64,000 nucleotides of DNA from Micromonospora sp. WMMD1128 (GTDB lineage: Bacteria; Actinomycetota; Actinomycetes; Mycobacteriales; Micromonosporaceae). The notes below the pieces were generated by a model. That model ran no database searches and was not told the origin of the DNA. It was given only the letters and a program-made list of their open reading frames with translations. This document shows positions 44,503 to 52,963 of the stretch, in pieces (the stretch's first letter is position 1; each line of letters begins with the position of its first letter). Both the position numbers and the translations under genes were made by a program. The stretch lies in contig NZ_CP114902.1 of assembly GCF_027497235.1 (NCBI RefSeq), positions 2,121,501-2,185,500 on the forward strand. The letters run 5' to 3'.

Positions 44503-45705
44503 GTGAGTGGAGTACGGGAGACCTACGAGTCGTTGAACCTGGAGGCCAAGCCGATCAGGCCGCACATCCTCGCGGCCGCGACGGTGGTCTTCGGCGAGGA
44601 CTACTACTCGGGTCGACGCGAGACGATCAACCTGTCGGGCTTCGTGCAGCTGAACAAGTGGCCGATGCCCGGCTTCGAGCACCGGGTCGACGACAAGGGC
44701 TACGCGCAGTTCGACACCGAGCTGATCAGCGCGCCCGAGGTCGGCATCAAGGGCTTCAGCTACGAGCTGGACGACCGCATCCAGGTCCTGTCCAACCCGT
44801 TCCTGCCCAACAGCGGTCACGTGCGGCAGATCGTGCCGGGCAAGAACTTCCCGGCGGAGTTCTACATCCGCCGGTTCGGCATCCTCGAGTCGAGCACGCT
44901 GCGCCTGGCCCACCGCAACGTCATCGACATCTACGGCGTGGTCGACAACGTCCCGCCGTTCAAGAAGCCCCTCACCGGCCCCTACCTGGGCAAGCCGCGG
45001 GGCGACGGTCCGTTCGAGGTCGCCCAGGCCCCGAACGTGGTGAAGGGCACCACGCTGCCGGAGGCGTGGTACCCGGCGAACGACGAGAACCAGCCGGTGG
45101 GCATCACGCCCAACCTGTTCTTCGCGCCGAGCGCCGGTCCCTGCATGTCGATGCTTGTCGACCCGTCCATGATCATGCAGACCTCGATGGAGGGGCAGAT
45201 CGAGGTCGAGGTCGGCGGGCGCACGGTCCGGGTCGACCTGGCCGGTGACTACCGGAAGGCCGGCGGGGCCGAGGTGCTGCTGTTCGGCCCGGACAAGCAC
45301 GACGAGGGCCCCGGTGTCCTCGCCCAGCTGGCCCGGGTGGCCGTGGTCGGGCACTGCGCCGAGCTCGGTGGCCGGGTCATGCTGCGGGCGAGCTGGCCGC
45401 GGGTCTCCGGCGGCACGCTCGGCGAGGGCCACGAGGACAGCCTCAGCCGGGTCGCGTTCCCCAGCGAGCTGCACATCGACGCCGAGTTCGAGCTGGTCAC
45501 GCCGCACCAGACGCTGTACGCCACGAACGCCGTGCACATCAACGGCAAGCTGCGCGACATGGAGGCCACCGGCACCGAGCTGAAGCTCGACGGCGGCGAC
45601 ACCGCGCTGGTCACCACCGACGACGAGCCCAAGGCCCGCCTCACCGGGGTCAACCTGGTGATGCGCGACGCCTACGTCGGTGAGCACGCGGCCGTCAACA
45701 TCTGA
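44503..45705 (+). CDS. Conserved-looking protein of unknown function (400 residues)
   Basis: The protein is hydrophilic, without signal peptide or membrane helices, and unusually Asn/Pro/Phe-rich for this cluster. It reads as two similar-sized halves rich in beta structure, each with blocks such as LSGFVQLNKWPMPGFEHRV and GRVMLRASWPRVSGG. I do not recognise the family. GTG 44503 follows GGAGG, and the gene has the strongest promoter seen in the window with the shared element. It is monocistronic, 128 bases before the PRMT-like gene, and is probably an abundant structural or binding protein. Confidence 0.85.
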   Translation: MSGVRETYESLNLEAKPIRPHILAAATVVFGEDYYSGRRETINLSGFVQLNKWPMPGFEHRVDDKGYAQFDTELISAPEVGIKGFSYELDDRIQVLSNPFLPNSGHVRQIVPGKNFPAEFYIRRFGILESSTLRLAHRNVIDIYGVVDNVPPFKKPLTGPYLGKPRGDGPFEVAQAPNVVKGTTLPEAWYPANDENQPVGITPNLFFAPSAGPCMSMLVDPSMIMQTSMEGQIEVEVGGRTVRVDLAGDYRKAGGAEVLLFGPDKHDEGPGVLAQLARVAVVGHCAELGGRVMLRASWPRVSGGTLGEGHEDSLSRVAFPSELHIDAEFELVTPHQTLYATNAVHINGKLRDMEATGTELKLDGGDTALVTTDDEPKARLTGVNLVMRDAYVGEHAAVNI

Positions 45706-45735
45706 CCCCTTGACGGCACTCGGACGCCCGGGTTG

Positions 45736-45753
45736 ACTAGAAAATCCGATAGC
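45736..45753 (+). promoter_or_regulatory. Shared cluster element ACT-N10-ATAGC before the PRMT-like operon
   Basis: The sequence is ACTAGAAAATCCGATAGC, preceded by TTG to give TTGACT. It starts the leader that contains the hairpin at 45768-45813 and ends 81 bases before the start at 45834. Confidence 0.55.
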
Positions 45754-45767
45754 GCCGGCGTCCGGAC

Positions 45768-45813
45768 GGCATCCCTCCCGGGGGCAGGTCCCCTCAGCCC
45801 CGGGAGGGATGCC
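45768..45813 (+). other. Perfect 16-bp inverted repeat in the leader of the PRMT-like operon
   Basis: GGCATCCCTCCCGGGG (45768-45783) pairs with its complement at 45798-45813 around 14 bases. It lies between the promoter element and the ribosome-binding site GGGGAGGA, about 60 bases after the 400-residue protein's stop. It may terminate the upstream transcript, attenuate the downstream one, or protect its 5' end. Confidence 0.5.
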
Positions 45814-45833
45814 CTGTTACCGGGGAGGACTCC

Positions 45834-46733
45834 GTGGACCAGCGCCTGCTCCTCATGCACCAGACGATGCTCGCCGACGCTCCCCGGTTGCACGCCTACG
45901 ACCAGGCCCTGGAGCAGACGGTCGACCCGGGTGACGTGGTGGTCGACGTCGGCGCCGGGACGCTGGCGCTGTCGCTGCTGGCCCTGCGGCACGGCGCCGG
46001 CCACGTCTACGCCGTCGAGGCCGACCCGCGGATGGCCGAGGTGGCCGCCCGGATCATCGAGGCCAACGACCTGAAGGACCGGCTCACCCTGATCGTCGGC
46101 GACGCGCGCACCCTGCGCCTGCCCGACCGGGCCGACGTCCTGGTCTCGGAGATGATGGGCAACCTCGGGCCGGAGGAGGAGATGGCCGAGGTGCTCGGCG
46201 TGGTCGCCCGACGGGTGTTGCGGCCGGACGGGCGGGTGGTGCCCCGGCGGCTGGTCACCCGGCTGGCGGCGATCGAGTTCGACGCCGAGGGCTGGGGGCT
46301 GTGGAGCTCCGACTTCCTGGGCCACCGTCTCGACGTGGTGCAGGAACTTGTCGAGCCCCAGGCCCATCTGCACTTCTTCCAGCGACCGCCGCGGCTGCTC
46401 AGCGAGCCGGTCCCGGTCGCCGACTCGGCCCTGGGCCGGGCCGGCTCCACCCGGCCCCGACCCAGCCAGCGGCTGCGGGTCGTCCGCCCCGGCACCCTGC
46501 ACGCCGTCATGGGCTACTTCACCGCGGACATGGCAGACGGCGTGGAACTGTCCAACTTCCCCTCGTACCCGGGGTGCAACTGGGCGGTGTGGATCTGGCC
46601 GCTGCGACACACCCGGGTGGCCGAGGGCGACGAGTTGCGGCTGGACCTGCGCCGTCCCCGCGCCGGCACCGGGGTGCGGCTGGCCACCGACTGGCGGCTC
46701 GACTGCGGCATCGTCCGCGCGGGGAGGTCGTGA
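45834..46733 (+). CDS. PRMT-like SAM-dependent methyltransferase
   Basis: The 299-residue protein has motif I VVDVGAGTLALSLLALRHGAGHVYAVEAD and then VLVSEMMGNLGPEEEM, which resembles the double-E region of protein arginine methyltransferases, followed by a C-terminal beta-rich part with VHPGTLHAVMG-like and NFPSYPGCNWAVWIWPL blocks. It could methylate an amino group of a protein or of the product. GTG 45834 has GGGGAGGA upstream, and its stop overlaps the next ATG (TGATG). Confidence 0.8.
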   Translation: MDQRLLLMHQTMLADAPRLHAYDQALEQTVDPGDVVVDVGAGTLALSLLALRHGAGHVYAVEADPRMAEVAARIIEANDLKDRLTLIVGDARTLRLPDRADVLVSEMMGNLGPEEEMAEVLGVVARRVLRPDGRVVPRRLVTRLAAIEFDAEGWGLWSSDFLGHRLDVVQELVEPQAHLHFFQRPPRLLSEPVPVADSALGRAGSTRPRPSQRLRVVRPGTLHAVMGYFTADMADGVELSNFPSYPGCNWAVWIWPLRHTRVAEGDELRLDLRRPRAGTGVRLATDWRLDCGIVRAGRS

Positions 46734-47371
46734 TGCCGTTCGCGGCGGGCACGGTCCGCGACATCCCGGTACGCGCCTTCAAGCTCTGCGGACTCACCTG
46801 GTTCGGTGAGTTCCTCTGGTTCTCCGAGGCGGTGTCCAACCAGATCATGGCGCTGGATCCGCACACGGGGCAGGTCGAACACCGGATTCCCTGCCCGGAG
46901 GTCGCCACCGACCTGACCACCCTCGACGGATACCTGCTCCAGGTCTGCGGTGCGCAGCGGTGTCTGCGCGGCCTCAGCCCGACCACCGGCGAGGAGGTCA
47001 CCGAGCTGCCGAACCCGCGCCCCGGCAACGTGCTGCGCGGGATCGAGGCCACCCGGCACGGGCTCTGGCTCGGCTACGAGGACCTGCGGCTGGTGGAGCT
47101 GCGCGATCCGCGCGGGATGGGACTGATCGACACCTTCCCGGTCCGGCACGCCCCAGCCGGCCTGACCGTCTCGGACAACTTCCTGGTGTACGCCGACTAC
47201 ACCAACGCCGCCATCAACGTCTACGACCTGGACGAGCGCCGGGACGTCGCGGCCTACTCGGTGGCGGGCAACCCGACCGGCGTGACCTGGGACGGCAGCC
47301 GGATCTGGTACTGCGACCACGGCACCCTGCAACTGCGGGCGATCGAGGTGCCCGGCATCGTGAGGAGGTGA
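46733..47371 (+). CDS. Small cytoplasmic beta-propeller protein, paralogue
   Basis: The 212-residue product matches the protein at 24899-25531 along its whole length: LCGLTWFGEFLWFSEA, CPEVATDLTTLDG, GIEATRHGLWLGYEDLRL and NPTGVTWDGSRIWYCD are shared or nearly so. No signal peptide. The start overlaps the PRMT-like stop, and the UbiB-like gene begins 6 bases after its end, so it belongs to the same operon. Function unknown. Confidence 0.8.
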   Translation: MPFAAGTVRDIPVRAFKLCGLTWFGEFLWFSEAVSNQIMALDPHTGQVEHRIPCPEVATDLTTLDGYLLQVCGAQRCLRGLSPTTGEEVTELPNPRPGNVLRGIEATRHGLWLGYEDLRLVELRDPRGMGLIDTFPVRHAPAGLTVSDNFLVYADYTNAAINVYDLDERRDVAAYSVAGNPTGVTWDGSRIWYCDHGTLQLRAIEVPGIVRR

Positions 47372-47376
47372 GCGCC

Positions 47377-48663
47377 GTGCGCGGCAGGGCGATGCTGGCG
47401 GCCCGTGCGGTGTGGGTGGTGGCGCTCAGCCTGGCCCTCCTGCTGCCCGCGCTGTTGACCGGCGGCGCGTTGGCCCTCGTCCGGCGAGGGGAGGCGGGCC
47501 GGCGGCACCTCTACCGCCGGACCACGGTGCTGCTGACCCGGCTGGGCGCGACCTTCGTCAAGGCCGGGCAGGTGCTCGGCACCCGCCGTGACCTGCTACC
47601 GCCGGCGTTCTGCGACGAGTTGGCGGTGCTGCAGGACGCGGTGGCCCCGCTGGACGCGACCGGCACCCGGCGCGCGTTGCGCGAGGCGTACGGCGTGGCG
47701 GAGCCGGAGATCTTCGCGGAGCTGGACCGCCGTCCGGTGGCCAGCGGCAGTGTGGCCTGTGTCTACCGCGCCCGGCTGCGCACCGGCGAGCAGGTGGCGG
47801 TGAAGCTGCGCCGGCCGGGCGTGGAGCGGTTGATGACGCTCGACCTGGCCCTGATGCGGGCCGGCGCCGCGCTTGCCGCCCGGCTGCCGGTCTTCCGCGA
47901 CGTGCCGGTCGCCGAGGTGATGGCGCACATGTCCGGGGCGGTGCTCGGCCAGCTCGACTTCACCCGGGAGGCGGCCAACCTGCGCCGGTTGCGCGTCAAC
48001 CTGGCCACCGTGCCCCGGGTCTGGGTGCCGAAGGTGCACGAGGCCGCCTGCCGGCCGCGCTGCATCGTGATGGAGTTCATCCCCGACCTGGACGTGGACA
48101 CCGCCCGCCGCTGTCCGCCGGCGTTGCAGCGGCGGTTCGCGTCGTCCGGGCTGACCGCGATCTACCACATGCTCTTCGTCGACGGTTTCGTGCACTGCGA
48201 CATGCACCCGGGCAACCTCTACTTCACCCGGCGCGGGCAGGTGGTGGTCCTGGACGCCGGGTTCAGCGTCCAGCTCACCGAGGAGCTGCGCCGGCTCTTC
48301 GCCGAGTTCTTCATGAACATGTCCATCGGGAGGGGCCGATACTGCGCGGAGATCGTGGTGCGCAGCGGCACGGGGCTCCGGCCGGACGCCGACGTGGCGG
48401 GGTTCCTGACCCGGATGGCCGATCTGGTGGAGCGCAGCCACGGGTTGCCGGCCCGGGAGTTCAGCCTGATCGCGTTCGCCGGCGAGATGTTCGATCTCCA
48501 GCGCCGCTACGGTGTGCATGCGGCGCCAGAGCTGATCTTTCCGCTGTTGTCACTGCTCGTGATCGAGGGCACGGTGCGGGAACTCGACCCGGGGATGGAC
48601 TTTCAAGAGGTCGCCAAGCCGGTGCTGATGAAAGGGCTGTTCGGTCAGCGCAAAGCGGGGTGA
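47377..48663 (+). CDS. UbiB/ABC1/ADCK-type atypical kinase
   Basis: The 428-residue protein has a hydrophobic N-terminus, the family KxGQ motif in FVKAGQVLGTRRDLLPP, VAVKLRRPG for the nucleotide-binding lysine, HCDMHPGNLYF as the catalytic loop and VVLDAGFS in place of DFG. UbiB proteins are ATPases or kinases that assist quinone and isoprenoid lipid metabolism. GTG 47377 has GAGGAGG upstream. Its partners in the operon are a PRMT-like methyltransferase and a propeller; its role in the cluster is unknown. Confidence 0.9.
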   Translation: MRGRAMLAARAVWVVALSLALLLPALLTGGALALVRRGEAGRRHLYRRTTVLLTRLGATFVKAGQVLGTRRDLLPPAFCDELAVLQDAVAPLDATGTRRALREAYGVAEPEIFAELDRRPVASGSVACVYRARLRTGEQVAVKLRRPGVERLMTLDLALMRAGAALAARLPVFRDVPVAEVMAHMSGAVLGQLDFTREAANLRRLRVNLATVPRVWVPKVHEAACRPRCIVMEFIPDLDVDTARRCPPALQRRFASSGLTAIYHMLFVDGFVHCDMHPGNLYFTRRGQVVVLDAGFSVQLTEELRRLFAEFFMNMSIGRGRYCAEIVVRSGTGLRPDADVAGFLTRMADLVERSHGLPAREFSLIAFAGEMFDLQRRYGVHAAPELIFPLLSLLVIEGTVRELDPGMDFQEVAKPVLMKGLFGQRKAG

Positions 48664-48711
48664 CGATACTGTTACGAACAGTGGTGTCGGGCGCGATTCC
48701 GGACAGTCACG

Positions 48712-48731
48712 CTATCCGATACAGTAGTGAG
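48712..48731 (+). promoter_or_regulatory. AT-rich promoter-like segment before the HxlR regulator
   Basis: CTATCCGATACAGTAGTGAG contains TACAGT, a possible -10 box, 7 bases before the GTG at 48732, which would give a leaderless or near-leaderless transcript. Confidence 0.35.
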
Positions 48732-49454
48732 GTGGAAACCTCGTCGGCCGGCGGCAAGCGCGCCTATCACCAATACTGCGGGCTCGCCAGTGCGCTCGAC
48801 GTGCTGGGCGAGCGATGGACCCTGCTGATCGTCCGGGAGCTCCTGATGGGTCCCCGGCGCTACGGCGAACTCCTCGGCGACCTGCCGGGCGTCGGCACCA
48901 ACCTGCTGGCCGAGCGGCTCCGCTTCCTCACCGAGAGGGGCGTGGTCCGGCAGACCGACCTGCGCGGCACCGGGTCCCGGCTGGCCTACGAGCTGACCGA
49001 GGTCGGGCAGCGGTTGCGCCCGATGGTGCTCGGGCTGGCGCACTGGGGGATGGAGTTCGTCGGTGAGCTGTCCGACGGGGACACGGTCCGGCCGCACTGG
49101 GGCTTCCTCGCGGTCGAGGCGATGATCCGGCCCGACCACGCCCCCGACGTCGACGAGGACTACCAGTTCCGGGTGGACGGCGAGTCGTTCCACCTTGCGG
49201 TTCGGGGCGGCCAGGCGCGCCCGGTGCGGGGCGAGGCGGAACGGCCGGCGATGCTCGCCACCACCGATGCGGCCACCTTCGTGCAGATCGGCTCCGGCCG
49301 GCTCACTCCGCTGCTCGCGATGATCCAGGGCCGGCTCAAGCTCGAGGGTGACACCGAGGCGGTGCTGCGCTGTTGCGACCTGCTCGGCCTGGAGGCCGGC
49401 CCGGTGGCCGCGCCGCGCGCCGCGGCCACCCGCGCCGCCGCCCCGCGCCGCTGA
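48732..49454 (+). CDS. HxlR-family transcriptional regulator with C-terminal SCP2-like extension
   Basis: The 240-residue protein has the HxlR winged helix: CGLASALDVLGERWTLLIVREL, RYGELLGDLPGVGTNLLAERL and RGTGSRLAYELTEVG within residues 12-90. The C-terminal half (about 110 residues) resembles the SCP2 sterol-carrier-like domain often fused to such regulators. GTG 48732 is chosen because the protein family begins there; an in-frame GTG at 48660 overlaps the UbiB-like stop. It may regulate the operon or the sulfur genes that follow. Confidence 0.85.
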   Translation: METSSAGGKRAYHQYCGLASALDVLGERWTLLIVRELLMGPRRYGELLGDLPGVGTNLLAERLRFLTERGVVRQTDLRGTGSRLAYELTEVGQRLRPMVLGLAHWGMEFVGELSDGDTVRPHWGFLAVEAMIRPDHAPDVDEDYQFRVDGESFHLAVRGGQARPVRGEAERPAMLATTDAATFVQIGSGRLTPLLAMIQGRLKLEGDTEAVLRCCDLLGLEAGPVAAPRAAATRAAAPRR

Positions 49455-49718
49455 CCCTTCGCTCACGCGGTAGTCGATTCTTAAGCGCTCTTCTCCGTGG
49501 CTGCGATGCCGTGCGCCCCGGCCTGCCGTCGTTCAGCAGCCACGACGATCGTGGCAGGGTGCCGGACATCGATCACGGTCTCGTCTTCAGCTTGAACAAC
49601 AGGTAGTATCCCCCTCGATGGAGCCGGCCAGCCGGCGCGACTGCCGCCCGGGCTGCCCGAGCGGCATCGCACGTCACACGGACGTGGCGTCGGCTGCGAA
49701 CATCCACCGGAGGCGGCG

Positions 49719-50507
49719 ATGGCGGAGCGCGAGTCGGATGCGCTGCTCATCCTGGCCACCGCCGCCGACCGCCACCTGGCCGGGCGATGGTGGCGGCCGG
49801 CCCACGGTCCGGTCGACCCCCGACCGGTCGACCCCCCGGCCCACGCCTGCGAGGATCTCGGCCTGCGCATCGCCGCCGCCTACGAGCGGGCCGCCGGCCC
49901 GCCGGACCGGGTCACGCTCGCCGGCTACCGGTTGTTGAAGGCGGAGAATCTCGCGCTCTACCACGCGGCGGTCCGCGCCGGGGTCCGCGTGGTGCCGTGG
50001 CGGGGCCACGGGCAGCCGTACGCCGACTCCGCCGACCTGCGCGAGCGGGTCCGGCGCACCGGCACCCTGGCCGTCTACCTGACCCGCGACGGCCACGGTC
50101 CCGGGCCGGCCACCGACCCGCACCCGATGCGCGAGCCCAGCCCGGTGACCGTCGACGGTGTCGACTTCACCCACAACGACGTGTTCCGGGCCGTGCATGA
50201 CCTCTTCGGCCACGTGCTGCTCGGGGCCAGCTTCGGGCCGGGCGGAGAGTTCCGCGCCACCTGGTGCCACCTGGGGATGTATCCGCCCGAGGCGCACCAG
50301 GTGCTCTTCGCCGAGCAGATCGGACAGATCTGCTGGTTCTTCTACGGCCCACACCTGCTCGGCCCGGACGGCCGGCCCCGCCGGCCGGGCGACCCCGGTT
50401 ACCTCCCACCGAGCCGTCGGCCCTACCCGGAGCAGAAGGTGGTCCGGCTCGACGACCACCTGTTCGAGGAGTTCCGCACCCTGTTCCATCGAGGGGAGAC
50501 AGCATGA
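49719..50507 (+). CDS. Putative metalloprotein with aromatic-hydroxylase-like HDxxGH motif
   Basis: The 262-residue protein contains HNDVFRAVHDLFGHVLLG around residues 150-167 and a Glu about 34 residues after the second His of HDLFGH (LFAEQIGQ). Aromatic amino acid hydroxylases bind iron through HDxxGH and a Glu some 40 residues later, so the match is suggestive, but the rest of the protein does not look like that family and pterin-site residues are not seen. ATG 49719 follows GGAGG. It is the first gene of an operon with cysteine desulfurase and other sulfur enzymes, overlapping the next gene by four bases. Confidence 0.72.
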   Translation: MAERESDALLILATAADRHLAGRWWRPAHGPVDPRPVDPPAHACEDLGLRIAAAYERAAGPPDRVTLAGYRLLKAENLALYHAAVRAGVRVVPWRGHGQPYADSADLRERVRRTGTLAVYLTRDGHGPGPATDPHPMREPSPVTVDGVDFTHNDVFRAVHDLFGHVLLGASFGPGGEFRATWCHLGMYPPEAHQVLFAEQIGQICWFFYGPHLLGPDGRPRRPGDPGYLPPSRRPYPEQKVVRLDDHLFEEFRTLFHRGETA

Positions 50508-51790
50508 CCGGCACCACCTGGCAGGGCGACGTCGACAACCGCCCGCTCCCGACGACCGTGCGCGACGACTTCCCGTTCTTCCGCGGCGCCGAGGGGACCG
50601 GCCTGGCCTACCTCGACAACGCCGCCACCACCCAGAAGCCGGCGGCCGTGCTCGCCGCCGTCACCGACTACTACACGACCGCCAACAGCAACGTCGGGCG
50701 CGGCTACTACCGGCTGAGCCGCACCTCCACCGACCGGTTCGACGAGGCCCGGGAGGGGGTCCGCCGGGCGATCAACGCCCGGCACGCCGACGAGGTCCTG
50801 TTCACCTCCGGCACCACCCACGCGGTGAACCTGCTCGCCGCCACCCTGGGCCGGCGGCTGGTCGGTCCGGGCGACCAGGTGCTGCTCACCGGCATGGAGC
50901 ACAACTCCAACCTGCTGCCGTGGCGGCGCCTGTGCGAGGAGGTCGGCGCGGAGCTGGTCACGGTGCCGGCCGGCGCGGACGGGCGCGTCCCGGCCGACGG
51001 CTTCGCCGCGGCGCTCGGCCCCCGGGTGCGCCTGGCGGCGGTGGCGCACGTGTCGAACGTCCTCGGCACGGTCAACCCGGTGCGCGAGATGGTCGCGGCG
51101 GCCCACGCCCGGGGCGTGCCGGTGGTCGTCGACGGCGCGCAGGCGGTGCCGCACCGGCCGGTCGACGTCCGGGCGCTGGACGCCGACTTCTACTGCTTCT
51201 CCGCGCACAAGGTCTACGGACCGATGGGGGTCGGTGTGCTGTACGGGCGCCGCGACCTGCTCGCCGAGCTGCCGCCCTACCAGGTCGGCGGCGGGACGGT
51301 GAAGGGCGTGTCCCTCGCCGAGCCGGTCCGCTACCTCGCCGGGCCGCCCCGTTTCGAGGCCGGCACCCCGGACGTCGCCGGCGCGGTCGGGCTCGCCGCG
51401 GCCCTGGCCTACCTGGACCGGCTCGGGTGGAGCGAGATCCGCGCCCACGACCGCGCCCTGGTCCGGCACGCGGTGGCGGCGCTCGGCGCGCTCGACCGGG
51501 TCCGGGTGGTCGGCGACCCGGCGCACGACCCCAGCGGGATCGTCTCCTTCGTGGTCGAGGGCATCCATCCGTACGACGTCGGTGGACAACTCGACCGGCA
51601 CCGGATCGCCGCCCGCTGCGGCGTGCACTGCGCCAGCGTCTTCCTCGACGGACTGGGACTGCTCGGCACCGTCCGGCTCTCCTTCGGCGTCTACAACACG
51701 CTCGACGACATCGACCGGGTACGCGACGCGGTGGCCGGGGTCCGCCCCGGGTCGTGGACCATCGACCACCCGACCACCCGGTTCCTGTGA
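50504..51790 (+). CDS. Cysteine desulfurase (SufS/CsdA type)
   Basis: The 428-residue enzyme has AYLDNAATTQKP near residue 35, NVGRGYYRLS, FTSGTTHAVNL, VDGAQAVPHRP, the PLP lysine in CFSAHKVYGPMGVG and a cysteine in RCGVHCASV at the position of the catalytic persulfide Cys of group II desulfurases. It would take sulfur from cysteine as a persulfide. No SufE, SufU or scaffold gene is adjacent, which argues for a biosynthetic use rather than cluster assembly. ATG 50504 overlaps the preceding stop. Confidence 0.93.
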   Translation: MTGTTWQGDVDNRPLPTTVRDDFPFFRGAEGTGLAYLDNAATTQKPAAVLAAVTDYYTTANSNVGRGYYRLSRTSTDRFDEAREGVRRAINARHADEVLFTSGTTHAVNLLAATLGRRLVGPGDQVLLTGMEHNSNLLPWRRLCEEVGAELVTVPAGADGRVPADGFAAALGPRVRLAAVAHVSNVLGTVNPVREMVAAAHARGVPVVVDGAQAVPHRPVDVRALDADFYCFSAHKVYGPMGVGVLYGRRDLLAELPPYQVGGGTVKGVSLAEPVRYLAGPPRFEAGTPDVAGAVGLAAALAYLDRLGWSEIRAHDRALVRHAVAALGALDRVRVVGDPAHDPSGIVSFVVEGIHPYDVGGQLDRHRIAARCGVHCASVFLDGLGLLGTVRLSFGVYNTLDDIDRVRDAVAGVRPGSWTIDHPTTRFL

Positions 51791-52938
51791 CGGGCATGCG
51801 GTTCGACACCCGCCTCGTCCACGAGGGACAGCAACCCACCCCCGGCACCGGCGACCTGGTGCCGCCGGTGCACCTCGCGGTCACCTACGAGCGGTCCGTC
51901 CAGGAGCCGCTGCGCTACTTCTACGGCCGCGGCGAGAACCCGACCCGGGAGCAGTTGGAGCGCTGCCTGGCCGCGCTCGAGGAGGTGCGCTTCGCCGCCG
52001 CGTACACCTCCGGGCAGGCCGCCGCGGAGGCCGCCCTGGCGCTGCTCGCCCCCGGGCAGCGGGTGCTCGCCGGCGACGACGTCTACGGCGGCACGCACAC
52101 CCTGTTCGATCTCGTCCGGGCCCGGGGGGTGACCGTCGACCAGGTCGACCTGGCCGACCCGCGGCAGCGCGACCGGGCGCTCGTCGACGACGGCCGCCCG
52201 GTGGACCTGGTCTGGGTGGAGTCCCCGAGCAACCCGCTGTTGAAGATCACCGACATCGCCGAGGTGGCCCGGCTCGCGCACCGCCGCGGCGCCCGGTTGC
52301 TCGTGGACAACACCCTGGCCAGCCCGGCCCTGCAACAGCCGCTACGGCTCGGCGCGGACCTCACGCTCTACAGCACCACCAAGTTCCTCGCCGGGCACCT
52401 CGACGTGCTCGGCGGCGCGCTGGTCCACGACGACCCGGAGCTGCACGAGCGGCTGCTGGCGCACCGGACCACCGTCGGCACCGCGCCCGGCGGGCCCGAC
52501 TGCTTCCTGGTGCAGCGGGGCCTGAAGACGCTCTCCCTGCGGGTGGGCCGCCAGGTGGACAACGCCCGGCGGGTGGTCGCCGCGCTGGCGGCCGAGCCGG
52601 CCGTCGGCGTCGTGCACTATCCGGGCCGGGCCGACCACCCCGGGCACGCGGTGGCGGCGCGGCAGATGAGCGCGCCGGGCGCGCTCGTCGCCTTCACCTA
52701 CCGCGGCGACCCGGTGAAGCTGATGGAACGGGTACGGCTGTTCGCCGCGGCGGTCAGCCTCGGCGGGGTCCGGTCGCTGATCGAGTGCCCGGCGTTGATG
52801 ACGCACCGGCCGGTGCCCCGGGAGACGCGGCTGCGGCTCGGCATCGGGGACGACCTCGTACGACTGTCGATGGGCATCGAGGACCCGGCGGATCTCGTCG
52901 ACGACCTCGTGCGTGCGCTACGGGCGGGACCGGCGTGA
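51787..52938 (+). CDS. Cystathionine/methionine gamma-lyase-family PLP enzyme (CalE6-like)
   Basis: The 383-residue protein is a Cys/Met-metabolism PLP enzyme: FDTRLVHEGQQP, PPVHLAVTYE, YFYGRGENPTREQLE, WVESPSNPLLK, LVDNTLASPALQQPL and the PLP lysine in YSTTKFLAGHLDVLGGAL. From memory it resembles CalE6 of the calicheamicin cluster, a methionine gamma-lyase, especially in the YGRGENPTRE and VHYPG regions. It may liberate methanethiol or a hydrosulfide equivalent, or catalyse gamma-replacement. GTG 51787 overlaps the desulfurase stop (GTGA); ATG 51796 is also possible. Confidence 0.93.
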   Translation: MTGMRFDTRLVHEGQQPTPGTGDLVPPVHLAVTYERSVQEPLRYFYGRGENPTREQLERCLAALEEVRFAAAYTSGQAAAEAALALLAPGQRVLAGDDVYGGTHTLFDLVRARGVTVDQVDLADPRQRDRALVDDGRPVDLVWVESPSNPLLKITDIAEVARLAHRRGARLLVDNTLASPALQQPLRLGADLTLYSTTKFLAGHLDVLGGALVHDDPELHERLLAHRTTVGTAPGGPDCFLVQRGLKTLSLRVGRQVDNARRVVAALAAEPAVGVVHYPGRADHPGHAVAARQMSAPGALVAFTYRGDPVKLMERVRLFAAAVSLGGVRSLIECPALMTHRPVPRETRLRLGIGDDLVRLSMGIEDPADLVDDLVRALRAGPA

Positions 52939-52963
52939 CCGGCCCGGGGGAGGAACGGTACCG

